Assembly (NCBI GenBank): GCA_030407085.1
Contig: CM059584.1
Coordinates: 128,683,001-128,747,000, forward strand
Direction: 5' to 3'
DNA from: Trichopria drosophilae
Lineage: Eukaryota; Arthropoda; Insecta; Hymenoptera; Diapriidae
DNA: 64,000 nt
The position numbers and the translations under genes were made by a program. Below are positions 46,952 through 57,920 of the stretch, piece by piece. The notes below the pieces were generated by a model that did not search any database, was not told where the DNA came from, and saw only the letters and a list, made by a program, of their open reading frames with translations. Numbering within the stretch: the first letter of the stretch is position 1; the number at the start of each line of letters is the position of its first letter.

Positions 46952-47754
46952 TACACCGTTAAAAAAAATATTCTCTATTGAAGAGGAATCCTCTCATTCT
47001 GATGCAATTTTTATACTCCAATATGGTGTCAAAAGGAAATATCCTTAATGTAAGAGGATTTTAATCTTCTGAAGAATATTTCTCTTGATTTAAAAATATA
47101 CTTTTGATACAAGAGTAATTTTCTACTACTATTGAGAGGATTCCTCTAAAAAATTGCAAAAAAAAAACTTGTTTGATACAAGAAATACTGTTTGAATAAT
47201 TTACACATATAAATTAATATACAATGTATATACTTTATTTATACACACATACACACACGCACATACGCACACATACAAACCCTTTCTTTAATAGATTGCT
47301 TTATATATCTAATTGTTTACGCATATATTCCTATATTCTTATATACAATCGCTCACATATTTCTAAATACAACGGTTAAACGTAGAATCGCAAAGAATAT
47401 ACATATGTACTTACACTTATACATACCTATACAAATACGACATACATACGCATGCATGCAGTGACGATGTAAACTTGCTTATATACTGTGTTAGAAGAGG
47501 TGGACTAGTTACGCAAAAAAAGGAACATAATCTGCACCATCTTGTGGCAATTGACTGAAATGTTACGTGTTAAATAAGGGGATTCCTCTCAATTCGATAG
47601 GCAAATTCGAAAGCCTTCCTTATGCTATGTTTCCTTTCAGAAAGAGAGGAATTTCTCTTCTTTGAGTGGAATAGTCTTATTTTGAGAGTAACAAGAGAGA
47701 GGATTTAAGAAGATGAATTTTCCTCTCAAATTAAGAATTTTTTTTTACGGTGTA
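46952..47754. mobile_element. TACACCGT miniature element, 803 bp
   Basis: The left end TACACCGTTAAAAAAAATAT mirrors AATTTTTTTTTACGGTGTA at the right. Near both ends, words of the type GAGGAATCCTCTC, AGAGGATTTTAATCTTC and GAGAGGATTCCTCT recur in both orientations. The middle holds a degenerate (CA)n tract at 47238-47275. No coding capacity is seen. Confidence 0.65.
47238..47275. repeat. Degenerate (CA)n microsatellite
   Basis: ATACACACATACACACACGC and similar words, interrupted by T and G, inside the TACACCGT element. Confidence 0.7.
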
Positions 47755-47759
47755 GCTAT

Positions 47760-49140
47760 GAGGTTTCCCGTAACTTTATTGAGACCAAAAAAGTGGGGAT
47801 GAACTTATCCGCATGGTAGCTCTAGCGTCTTCTGGTTACCCCCTACAATGTTCGGAATCTGCAGCGGGAAGACCAAGAGTAGAAGGGGCAAGCAGTAGAG
47901 ATAGTAGGGGATCATTAGACTGCATTGGCGCCATTAAGCGGATTAATTCTTCGACCTCAAACACAACAAATTCGCTTGTGCCAGAGTACTCCAAAACAGG
48001 TAACAGTAACTCCAAGGATGTAAAATGTTATACTTACTCTAGGACTGCGGAGTTGAGTTCAATAAATGTAGCGTATGGTAGACGCGGCATAGTGACTCAG
48101 GCTATAGACATTGTCTAGAATTTCCGAATAGACATGAAGCATAAACATATGCAATTGTCAATGTCTGAGCTAGGACAACTAACTAACTTGAATATGTTCT
48201 GTATTCAAACACCAATTGCAAAGGCCATTCCTAGTAAACGGAAGAGTCCATAAAAATTGTGTTGATTGTGTAACTGGCAAGATGGACACGAAGGACACCC
48301 GTCGCATCTTGTATTCTGAACATAAGGGATTTCTTTGATAATCCAACATTTTTACGACGAAAAAATAAGTTGGCAGGACGACCTCGAGAAACAAAGTGAG
48401 TACATAGACTGGGTTGGCAGTTAACACCCCTACGAGCCCAAAGGCTGTTTGATCCTGTGGTAATAAGGCCCAGGTCGGGTCGTTTCGCGAGATAGAGTCC
48501 CACCTCTCATCGATCCTCTCTCTTGTATTGCCTAACCCTTCAGTCTTTCGATCTTAGTGTATGTATGTTCTCCTTTCCACCACGTGAAACTCGAATGCAC
48601 ATTTGCTCACGTTGCAGCCAGTGCGGCGTCGGCATCCTCCCCCTTTCCAGCGCTTAACACCGATCATTTCTCCTCGAGGTACACATCCACACCACTTCCC
48701 TTTATGCACTCCTCTCTTCATTTACCTTCTCGTTTTTTATACCTGTCTTCCCCCTACCCAACCCACTAGCCATCTCGGCAAACTTCGCTTCTTATATGCA
48801 CTTTATTGCACGTCCTCCCCTTTGCTCTTTAATGTTTCTTCCTACTATAGGTACGTACACTCGATTTTTCCCGATAACTTCACACCTCGATCGCTTTAGT
48901 GCTTCGAACCGTTTTCGTAATGCTCTTTCTTCGGGGATTCTCGAGTCATCTATCACGTAAGTAATATTGCAGGATAAAAGTTGAAGGAAATTGGCCATAT
49001 GCGGTTACGCGTTTAACGATTATTCGGAGAAGTTTCGTATCCTGTGAACGAAACTGTAAAATGACAATACATACGGTGCAAATTAAAAACACTTTTGAGG
49101 TTTTACGGAGAGTTCGTGCTTGCTGATTAAACCCATGCTT
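47760..49140. other. Apparently unique, less AT-rich segment; candidate host sequence
   Basis: This is the largest stretch in the window that is not obviously repetitive and is clearly richer in G and C. It contains a 101-codon plus frame at 47813-48118, with segments such as QCSESAAGRPRVEGASSRDS. A CAG/GTAACAG site at about 47997 could be a splice donor. There are overlapping minus frames at 48179-48503 and a pyrimidine-rich part at 48540-48900 with two overlapping plus frames. I recognise no protein family. Options are a first exon, an untranslated region, a long non-coding RNA or a recent insertion. Confidence 0.25.
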
Positions 49141-51049
49141 CAAAATAATTGCATTTGTTTGGTGTGTTATCTGTCAAACGATTTCTTGGTCATAAAAAAT
49201 GCATGAACGTTACAAAGCAGTGTTTCAGAGTTTGGAAGGAAATCATTCAAATGTTCAAATACATATGATGAACAGACCTCGATGGATCCTTTGGCGTTTC
49301 CTGAATTCTGGGATAAAGTATACTCCAAGAAGAAGTAGCTATTTTCCTCTTCTCTGAGGTCTAAAAAGTTGGATATAGAGTGGATTGTGACAACTTTCGA
49401 ACTAGTAACATTCGTGAAGGAATAAAGTACCAAGGATGATAAATTGTTTATTCAAATACATTGTAAAATAAACAAAGCTGTGTGCTTATATATAAGACTA
49501 TGAAGATCACCTTAGATTTGACCTTTCAAATGACCGTCACCGGTTGGTGCAACGGCAAGTCCAAAAGTTTGCAAAATAGAAGTCCAGTCTTTTAACGCGC
49601 AAAATGCAAACATCAATCAATGGACAACTTAACAATCCAATATGACCTTGGCCAATTCGTGCATGAAATATAAAGGACATTTCAAGGTCAAATACATTTG
49701 TGTCATGGAGGTTTGAGAAAAGCTGATAACGGAGAACTTTGCCAAAGTTATTCTTTGGAAAATCTGATGGTGATTTTAGAGTTGACCTCAGGAAAGACTG
49801 TCAAGGTCATATTTCACGATAAATTGTTACCCCTTTTATGTATCATTTATATTTGTTTAACCGATTTCACATTTAAACCACCTCTGTATGAATTTGCAGA
49901 CCTGGTGGAATAGATAGGAACTTTCATAGCAGTGATAAAAAATCGGTATTAATATGAATCGCGTAAAATCAGTGAACCTTTTCTAAATTGAATCACAAAA
50001 AAGTGAAACGGAGAAAATTATAGATATTAACAGATCAATATTTTTTCTAGATTTAAAAATGGTCGAAAGTTGCTTAAGGAAACAGGAAAAACCAATCTGT
50101 TAAATACAAAGTTTGCAACAAACGCTTCAAATACAATTGACAAGGCAGTAAATTTCCATTCAATTTTCCCATAACGTTATCGAATTCTTTAAAACGATAA
50201 GTTGTTCATAATACAAAGTACATTACATTCTTGTTATCGCCGCACGTGTTGTATTTACAATGTTTCCAACAATGACGATAAACTGTAATTAATAACCGAG
50301 GATATATTTTAAGTTTAACATATAAGATGTTGCTGCAAAAAAATGTAGAAAACGCAATAGAAACATTTGAAAAATTACTGATTTTTATAGATTTTTATTG
50401 AAAACTTGTGCTTAAATTAAGTTTGGTAAATGGATGATTTATGTATGATTTATGTTTTCTATCACTTCTTTTTCTGAAGTCTTTTTTTTTTAATTTATCA
50501 AACTTAAAAAAATTTCAATTATTGAATGTAAAAGTTGACACGTAGTGATGTTACGAAAAATTACATACTAACCATTTGTAACATTATTTTTACCCAAATT
50601 TCAAGATTTTATAGCTTATTCAATATACATTATTTAAAAACTGCACAATTTCAGTCACTCCCCGCATATTATAGGGAAAAATGAGATGTCACAGATGATC
50701 TCTCAGAGATAACACTGCGTTTAAATTGTTAGTAGGGTGACTGGAACGCTGCTAGTAAAATTTTATCATAAAATCTTGAAATTCCACCACTTCATACATT
50801 TCGCCAAAATAATATAAGGTCGGTTATGGACCATTTTTTTTCTTTGCTTTCTGAATCTCTTAGAATCACGTCCATAAACATCTTCAACCAGCAAGGAAGT
50901 GATCCCTGTATATTGTAAAACTGAAAACTCCGCAACTGTCGGTTTTTAGTATCCGCATAGCCACTTCTATCTATCTAGAAGGTAAATGTCTTATTGTTAT
51001 TTTTAAACATTTGATGTTTTTTCTAAATTAAACATATTATGCTTTTAAA
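49141..51049. other. Gene-free stretch with TGACCTT words
   Basis: No supportable gene. From 49510 to 49815 the words TTGACCTTT, ATGACCTTGG, TTCAAGGTCAAAT and TCAAGGTCAT recur in both orientations; a related TTCAAGGTCAAATTT is at 13227. This may be a degraded repeat. The rest is plain AT-rich sequence. Confidence 0.3.
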
Positions 51050-51850
51050 TTGAATCCATCAATGATGACGTACAATATATGTCTTTGATGCTTTACAATT
51101 GTAAGTCCAATTATAAAATAAATGTCAAAGGATGATGTTGAATGATGAAGTTGGATGCTGTTATTAAACGTTGTTGTCAGATGTTGATGTTTTATGGATA
51201 CTAGATTATGATTGTCAATATTATTAGTGAGCGGTAATGTCGACTGATTTTATCCGATAATGAAGACGAATGACAAATGTCAGAAGTTGTAGATCGCCGA
51301 TGTTGCCGAATTGTAATATTAAACAGCGATTCCCGGTTTTTTTTTATGTCAGATTGTGACATATAGGTCACATGACCAACGATAATGTTGAATGTTCATC
51401 CCTTACTACAATGTTATTTGTTACATCTGATATTCATGAAGAACGTTTATTTTAGACATATGATGTCGGATTGTAATAACGATTCGTGATGGAGAAAGGT
51501 GATGTCTGGTGTCGTTGATGACGAATGATTAAATCAGATTATGATGTTTGATTATGTTGGTAAATTTATGTCAAAAAGTAATGCATGCATCGGATTTTAA
51601 TGATCTTAGCTACTGAGGTTGAATAACGTTGTTATTTAACAACATGTGATGCCGATGTCAAATGACAATGTCTGCTGATGGTGATGAATGGAAATGTCGG
51701 AATGTCTTCTTCGTTTCTGATGTCGAATAACCGATTTTGATATTTGATTTTTATGAAGGATAATGATATAGGGCACTGTAATGCAATGATGACGTCTATT
51801 GATGATATATAATTGTATTGCATGATTACGATACACGATGATATAAAATA
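51050..51850 (+). repeat. Degenerate GATGTC/TGATG G/T-skewed repeat region
   Basis: For about 800 bp the plus strand is full of words such as GATGATG, AATGTCG, GATGTTG, TGATGTCGG and ATTGTAATGATG at irregular spacings of about 20-35 bases. The strand is visibly rich in G and T over C. No exact period could be set by eye. It looks like a decayed minisatellite. Minus frames at 51632-51854 are by-products of the bias. Confidence 0.5.
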
Positions 51851-52215
51851 CCATTAATCTAGTGATTCAAGTAATTATTTTTGTACAGAAATTTTACCAG
51901 ATTTGCATCATGGTTTGACATGATACTTTCGTACAGCTACCTCATGCTCTAAAAGCGCGTGCCGTTACTAACAAGCATGAAACCACGCTGTTGGACTGGA
52001 AGATGACCCCATGATTTAGAGGGTAGAAAAGCTGTGCAACAAATGCATCAGGTAAAGTGTGGTGCAAAACCTAGACATTTTTCTCCGCGTAGGTTCTTAA
52101 TTATCGCTTTAACATCTTTCTCAGAGTAGAAATTTCTATGAAAGTAGTGAAACATACAATCTTACATTTACTGGGATAACATTCATTTTTCAAATTGATA
52201 CTTTTGAAACGTTAA

Positions 52216-53000
52216 CCCATTAATTGCAAAATGGCCGATCCAATTTGGCAGTAAAAAAGTTTTCCAAAATTAGTACTCGAGGGGTTTTTGGGGTCGCTGT
52301 ATATGAATCTGATATCAGTTGTTCAAAATTCAAAATGGTGGATCCAAGATGGTGGATCCAGCCAAAGTTTACAATTTGTTTTAAATTGTTAAGATCTTCT
52401 ATGTAGGGGGTTTTGAATTATATTTTATGAACTTGATTTATTAGTCGTATATAAATAAAATATTGGAAAATAGTATCATAGAATTTTATTATTTGTAAAC
52501 CGCCGAACCTAGAAAACATGTGTAGGATAAACTTAGCGAATGTTGTCTGCATTTCGGCGATGGTACATTAAGATATATCTTAATGGTTACTTCAGGCGCT
52601 TCTACATCAAATCCAGGATGTTTTTCGAGATCTAAAAATAACACTTTCCTTGGTATTTACGAATGTCAATGCATCACATGCAGGAGATATTCAATTTCCT
52701 AGAAAGTCATATATAGATATATTGAATATGGGAGATGTTGAAAACAATTTAAAAATTAAAAATGGTGTAGTTAATGAGGAATATTACGAGAAAAATATCT
52801 TCTTACAAAATAAAAACAGAAGAGCGATTTTATGGAATTTTTCAGGAACGTTAAATTAGTTTATCATTCATATTGGATTCGCCATTTCGAATTGATAGAA
52901 AAGGAGATCGAATTCGTATATATAGATAACAAAAAGCCTCAGAGTAGAGGTTTCCAAGTGCGGAATATTTTGAGTCCTGTATAATGAATCCGCCATTTTG
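52216..53000. repeat. Cluster of 120-bp-family cores behind a TTAA/CCC end
   Basis: TTAA at 52212-52215 is followed by CCCATTAATTGCAAAATGG, a left-type TTAA-family end without a matched right end. Then come CAAAATGGCCGATCC, AATGGTGGATCCAAGATGG (52331), ATTGGATTCGCCATTTCGAA (52873) and AATCCGCCATTTTGAATTA (52986). The characteristic GGGGTCGCTGTATATGAATC at about 52291 corresponds to the TCGTAATCAGCGACCCC part of the 122-bp unit. These are diverged copies of the family seen at 16855, in both orientations. Confidence 0.55.
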
Positions 53001-53628
53001 AATTATTAAAGCTGACATCAAAATCGCACTTGGCGACCCTCGAAATACGAAATATATTGAAAGACATTGTGTAACATTATATTCTTGGTAAATTCTTGTT
53101 TAAAGCTTCAAATAGACGAATAATTTCTAAAAATGAAATTCAATACTTTTGAATTCACGTGAATCTAGAGATTATTATCATTTTAAGTTCTGATAAATAA
53201 TACAGACAGACAAAATTTAGAGCCAAGAACCCGACAATATATTTCCAAATGTTTTTGGCATGGTGAATCCCAATCTGCCCTTTAAAAAAACAGGACGTCT
53301 GGTTATAGAAATATTCTAAAGTTAAAGTGGATAAAACTCTTCGTTTTTTAAGGGTATGCTTAAGAATTAACAAACAGATTATGTCAAAAAAATTTGACCT
53401 TTATAGTATCTTGGTAGTTAAATAGGAAAATGGAGTCTGATTCGAAATATTCAAAATGAAATATTCAATATAAAGGACGAATTTTATAAAATATCTCAGA
53501 TTTCATGGCTTGAAATTTTCTACTTGTAGGTTTTTGGTATGGATGAAGAGTGTCATGTCATCTCACAATCAGAAAATTCACAATCCGTGTTCAATATGCC
53601 GGAGGAATTTTAAGAAACATATAGGATT
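53001..53628. other. Gene-free AT-rich stretch
   Basis: No supportable gene or clear repeat was seen. The 72-codon minus frame at 53155-53373 has no recognisable motif. Confidence 0.35.
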
Positions 53629-54558
53629 GGTAACAGGTCTAATCAACATTGTCAAATGTTGACATTTGCAATTTCAATATTCAAACTCAACATTTGCAAT
53701 TTCAACGTTTAACAAATTCAACATTATTTTTAGTTTAGTGAAGTATATTGTAATAATTTATAACATATTCAATATTGTAATATATTGAAAATCAAGTGTA
53801 ATAACATTAATCGTACCATATATTAAATCATAAATCTGCGTTAAATTGTCAATAATAAAAATGAATGATAACAATGCGGGTTAAAGAATGTAAGGAATAT
53901 TGTGTGCTTGACCACGGGGATATTCGTCGGGTATTACATGACATGATATATATTTTATGTATTTCAATTTTTAAATCGGTGTCACGACATTTGGGCATGG
54001 CCCAAAATGTCCATCGACAAAATATCCGGAAAAAATGTTAATTCAAATGCAAAAAATGCTTATATAAAAATAATTTACTATGTGCGAACATAGTACATTT
54101 AAATTGACAGGCCTCTATAGGAAGGATCCACAATATAATTAAAACTGAAACAAATCTAAAACATCATAGCAAACATTACGGCCAATTGTGTTGTTACTAA
54201 GCGTAGTCGTCGTGCAAATGTTATCGACATAGAAAAATATATAACGACATAATACATTTTCTAAAAATAATCGCACTGAATGTAACAATGTAAAAAATTA
54301 AAGAATAGTTACAAAATAATAAAATAAAATATTTTGCAGATATTTTGTCTCCAGATAGCTATTTTTCCGGATATTTTGGGCCTATACCATGTGTAATATC
54401 TTTTCGTTCTCGCAAACGTTGATTTTTTCAATATTGAGTTTATTAACTGTTGAGTTTGTTAAATGTTGAGTTTGAAAATGTTGAGTTTGTACTTTGATTT
54501 TTATTTGTATTGAGGCATGCAATCTTGGTAACAGGTCTAATCAACATTGTGAAATTGA

Positions 54559-54578
54559 TTAGGTTAGGTTAGGTTAGG
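54559..54578 (+). repeat. (TTAGG)4 interstitial telomere-type run
   Basis: Four exact TTAGG units directly after GAAATTGA and before TAATGATAG. TTAGG is the canonical telomere repeat of most insects and other arthropods. Here it lies 20 bp inside the left end of the 54527-55061 element. It is far too short to be a telomere and may be part of the element or a repair scar. Confidence 0.85.
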
Positions 54579-54699
54579 TAATGATAGATCTGCTGTTGAA
54601 TGGTATGTGATAATGTAACACAATTATGTTGAATGTACATGACAATTTAATAATTTTTGAAATTTATATTTATTCCCGAATAGAAATTGTCAATTGCTC

Positions 54700-54970
54700 T
54701 GACCGGAATCAACTCGGGTTACCCTGGTTGTATCCGGGATCCGGCCGGGCTTGTCAAGCTTACCCGACTTCAGCCCGGCCAGATTTTGGATCCCGACCAG
54801 GTTACCCTCGTTGTATTCAAAATTCGAAAGGATCGGACCAACCCGGTTGGATTCCAGCCACAACCCGAATCGAATTTTTAATCGTGCTAACCAGGCCGTA
54901 TCCCGGCTCGAGCCTTGTTTCTCTTAGGGTCAAATCGGGCTAATTCTACTCGGGTTCCTGTTGTAATTTA
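54700..54970. repeat. GC-rich CCCGG-word core
   Basis: CTCGGGTTACCCTGG, CCGGGATCCGGCCGGGC, AACCCGGTTGGATTCC, TCCCGGCTCGAGCC and CTACTCGGGTTCC follow each other in a region that is otherwise strongly AT-rich. The two sides are loosely inverse to each other, and GACAATTT-like words flank the core. It is probably a separate miniature element nested in the 54527 element. Confidence 0.4.
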
Positions 54971-55061
54971 AAGTTTGACAATTTTATTTATTATATGACT
55001 TATATTATTTGTTGATTGAGTAAAATGTTGAGTTCGTTTTGTGTTGATTAGACATGTAACC

Positions 55062-57728
55062 GTAATCTTATATGACCTTAAATGTAGCAAAAAAAGCGTG
55101 TTCGAACTTATTCAAAACCCTGCTTAAAAGTATTTTATGTTTCTTATTTCTGACGGTTAGCCAAATGTTGCCCACCTATGTATTCATCAGGAATAATTAG
55201 TTGCTGTCAAACTGCAATTTATTGTATTTTTAACTACATAAATTGTCATTATTTTTATATTCCTATTCTTTGAATTTCTTTAGTAGGCATCGTTAGTTGT
55301 TTCAAATATTGAAATATGTGTTTTAAAAATGTAAGTAAATCTGAATTTTGTCCCTTTTAATTCCGTTTCAATAAATTTTGGTTTGTTGGTAAACTCATAT
55401 CTTTGATATCACTTACATGTTTTGATATCTTTTGTGTTCCAGAAAAGTATAAAAGACAGTATATTAATTTGGCATTTTTTGAATACAAAAGTCAGTCCAA
55501 ATTATGAACAGCGATTGAATATGTTATTAATTATTGTTCGTTAATGGATTTAGGTAATGATGCAATAATTGTTGTGTTTCGTCCAGAGTCTTTGAAATGT
55601 CCGGACAAAAATTGTCGGCGTTGAAACTCATAAGCAACATAAAAACAATTTATGGAATATAAAAATATATAACACTATAAAGCTATACTCTACATCTAAA
55701 GCTAAAGCTCTATCTACTAAAGCTAACAACCGGTTCAGAATATGATAATTGAGTATCATAAGTATAGAATATGTTCAATAACTGACCACCACGTGTATTT
55801 ACTTCAAACCATCATTTGTTGTTTTCGGTACTATTGAAATCGTGAATACTTACATGACAAACCATAATACAGATCAACACTTTTTGTTTGGAACATATGG
55901 ATAATTTCAAAAGTAATTACATATATACATTTAATCTAAGCTCATAATCGGTCATCATATCAGAATTTTAAGACATTTCAGTTTATGTAATCGAAAATGT
56001 TTTTTGAGGTTAGGTGTAGGTACAATAATGTGTATTACCATTAGTATTTGCATTATTTAGTACTACTGTTTTCTTTCAATTAATCGATCACTTACGATTT
56101 TTGTTCACAAAGTCAACGCCATTTTGAACTATGACATACATGTCAGATGCATTTACATTAACATTTTAAAGCCTATATACTTAATAATTTCTCTTGAAAT
56201 TTATAGACGTTTCTGGGTTCGTTATTTACGAAGATGAATTAAAAAACTGACATCGTCATTTTGAAGATCAAAAACGACGGATTAAAAATGGCGGGACCCA
56301 AGTAATTTTCGAAATTTACGAAGGAAATTAACAGTTTTTAATAGTCCCTAGTGGTCAAATTCCAATGTGACTAGTCATTTTAGAAAACGATTTGTTGTAA
56401 GTTCGAAATAACAAGTTTTATAAAAATATCACTATTTTATAAAAAACAGAATTTCAAATTAGAACAGCTCGGAGGCCTTGCTACATGCAGCAATCGTTAT
56501 GTACGTCTATCAACCGAGTCGCGTGCCTATATACAATATTTCAAACACCATATAGAATATAAGTACTCTTTTGCAAGTGTATTTGTTTCATATGTCTGTG
56601 AACGAAATCTACTATACATCGATGAAAACAATAATTGAGACGTTTATATATATACGTACACACGGTCACGAAATAACCAAAGAAAATAGTATTCCCTCGA
56701 AATCGATTATTCTGCACAGTATTTCCGTTCGTGACACTTTATCTCTTACAAATTCAAAATTGCACGTAGTTACTTTACATAAATATTGCGGTGAATATAC
56801 GAGATTTTTTATTAAACATTTTTTAGAGAAAAATGTGGTTATTGTTTAATGGTATGCTAATTTACTTTACACTGGTCTGTTATTTAAACTATTACATGAA
56901 GTATAAATTAACCCATTAGCTTATATGCGACCAAAATGGTCGACTTTCCAAGAGTTCCAATTATAAAGAAAAAAAAATAATATTTTGTTTAAAAATTACG
57001 TATTCTGTTATTTCGATGGTGACTGCCTTCAAAATTGAAGTAAACACGTTTCAAAATAGCGGACCAATATGCCGCCTCCAATTTGAAAACCAAAACTATT
57101 TTTCGTTATTAGATCAGACGGGAAATCGATCTTCTAAACAGTCGATGACAATGAAAATGGCTTTACTTAAATTTTTCATAGCAATTAAAACATTCAAAAT
57201 GGCAGAACTAATATGGCGGTCGTAAATTTACCGAACTTAGTACTCATAGGAACATAATTAAAAAATGTAAAATATTGATGAGATAAATAGATATTTTCGA
57301 TATTCTTGATCGCGAATTTGAAAAAAGTACTGGCAGTAAACTTTAATAAAATATATAGTTAAATTACAAAAATTTTGTCAAATTTAGCCAATGGAAAGGT
57401 TCAATTATTTTACGTTTGCATCTCCTTTTTGGTTCTTTTGAAGAAAAATTTATTTATTTTTTGCTGGCTCTGTCCAAAAATGGCGAAAACAACAAACAGG
57501 CTTTTGAAACTTACGAAATCAGTAAAAAATCTGAGGAAAAGTGTATTCAGGTCTCTAAATATATCTTTTTGATTTTAAGAACAAAAATTGAGTTAATTTT
57601 GTCAAATAATACATTTTTAACTTTGTCACGATGGAGTATTCCTCCTTGCAGTTGTATTTCATTTGTTACAGGATGATAATTCCGATATTCTTAAAAATTA
57701 ATACATTTTTTAGTCGGACAAGTTGTCT
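55062..57728. other. Gene-free stretch with scattered 120-bp-family cores
   Basis: No supportable gene. Cores are at about 56117 (AACGCCATTTTGAACTATGA), 56275-56302 (GACGGATTAAAAATGGCGGG), 57050-57072 and 57192-57224 (CAAAATGGCAGAACTAATAT). A left-type TTAA/CCC end (TTAA at 56908, CCCATTAGC) is at 56912. A 92-codon frame at 56571-56849 has no recognised motif. Confidence 0.35.
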
Positions 57729-57920
57729 AAATTCCTTAGAGTGAAAATTGACCTACTCTTTTACTAAGAGTGAAAATGTCACTCTATGAAGACTAGCATT
57801 TTACTCCATCAACACTGACAGAAATAAACTCACTCCAAGAAGAGTGAAATTTCACTGTCAATAAAGTAAAAATGTCACTCTTCGTGAAAGAGTGGCTCAA
57901 TTTTCATTCCAAGGAATTTT
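57729..57920. mobile_element. 192-bp palindromic element with GAGTGAAA words
   Basis: AAATTCCTTAGAGTGAAAAT at the left mirrors ATTTTCATTCCAAGGAATTT at the right, followed by (GA)n. Inside, AGAGTGAAAATGTCACTCT and AGAGTGAAATTTCACTGT are short palindromes of the same word. It is similar in design to the elements at 27211 and 46952, where one short word and its complement are repeated between inverted ends. Confidence 0.6.

Larger units (their letters stand above)
53629..55061. mobile_element. Composite element with GGTAACAGGTCTAATC ends
   Basis: GGTAACAGGTCTAATCAACA occurs in plus orientation at 53629 and 54527, and in inverse form (GTGTTGATTAGACATGTAACC) at 55041-55061. Words of the type AAACTCAACATTT follow the first copy. 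Their complements, such as AAATGTTGAGTTTG, precede the second at 54430-54490. So 53629-54490 is an inverted structure, and 54527-55061 is a 535-bp element with inverted ends. The latter contains the (TTAGG)4 run and a GC-rich core (54700-54970). No coding capacity is credible; frames at 54626-54943 run through the GC-rich core. Confidence 0.5.

Noticed and set aside
48557..48899. Two overlapping 70- and 98-codon plus frames
   Set aside because: They lie in pyrimidine-rich sequence that avoids stop codons by composition. The peptides are Ser/Pro/Leu-biased and show no motif.
54626..54943. 105-codon plus frame with a Pro/Gly-rich part
   Set aside because: It runs through the CCCGG-word core of a composite element, and two frames are open at once because the GC-rich words lack stops.
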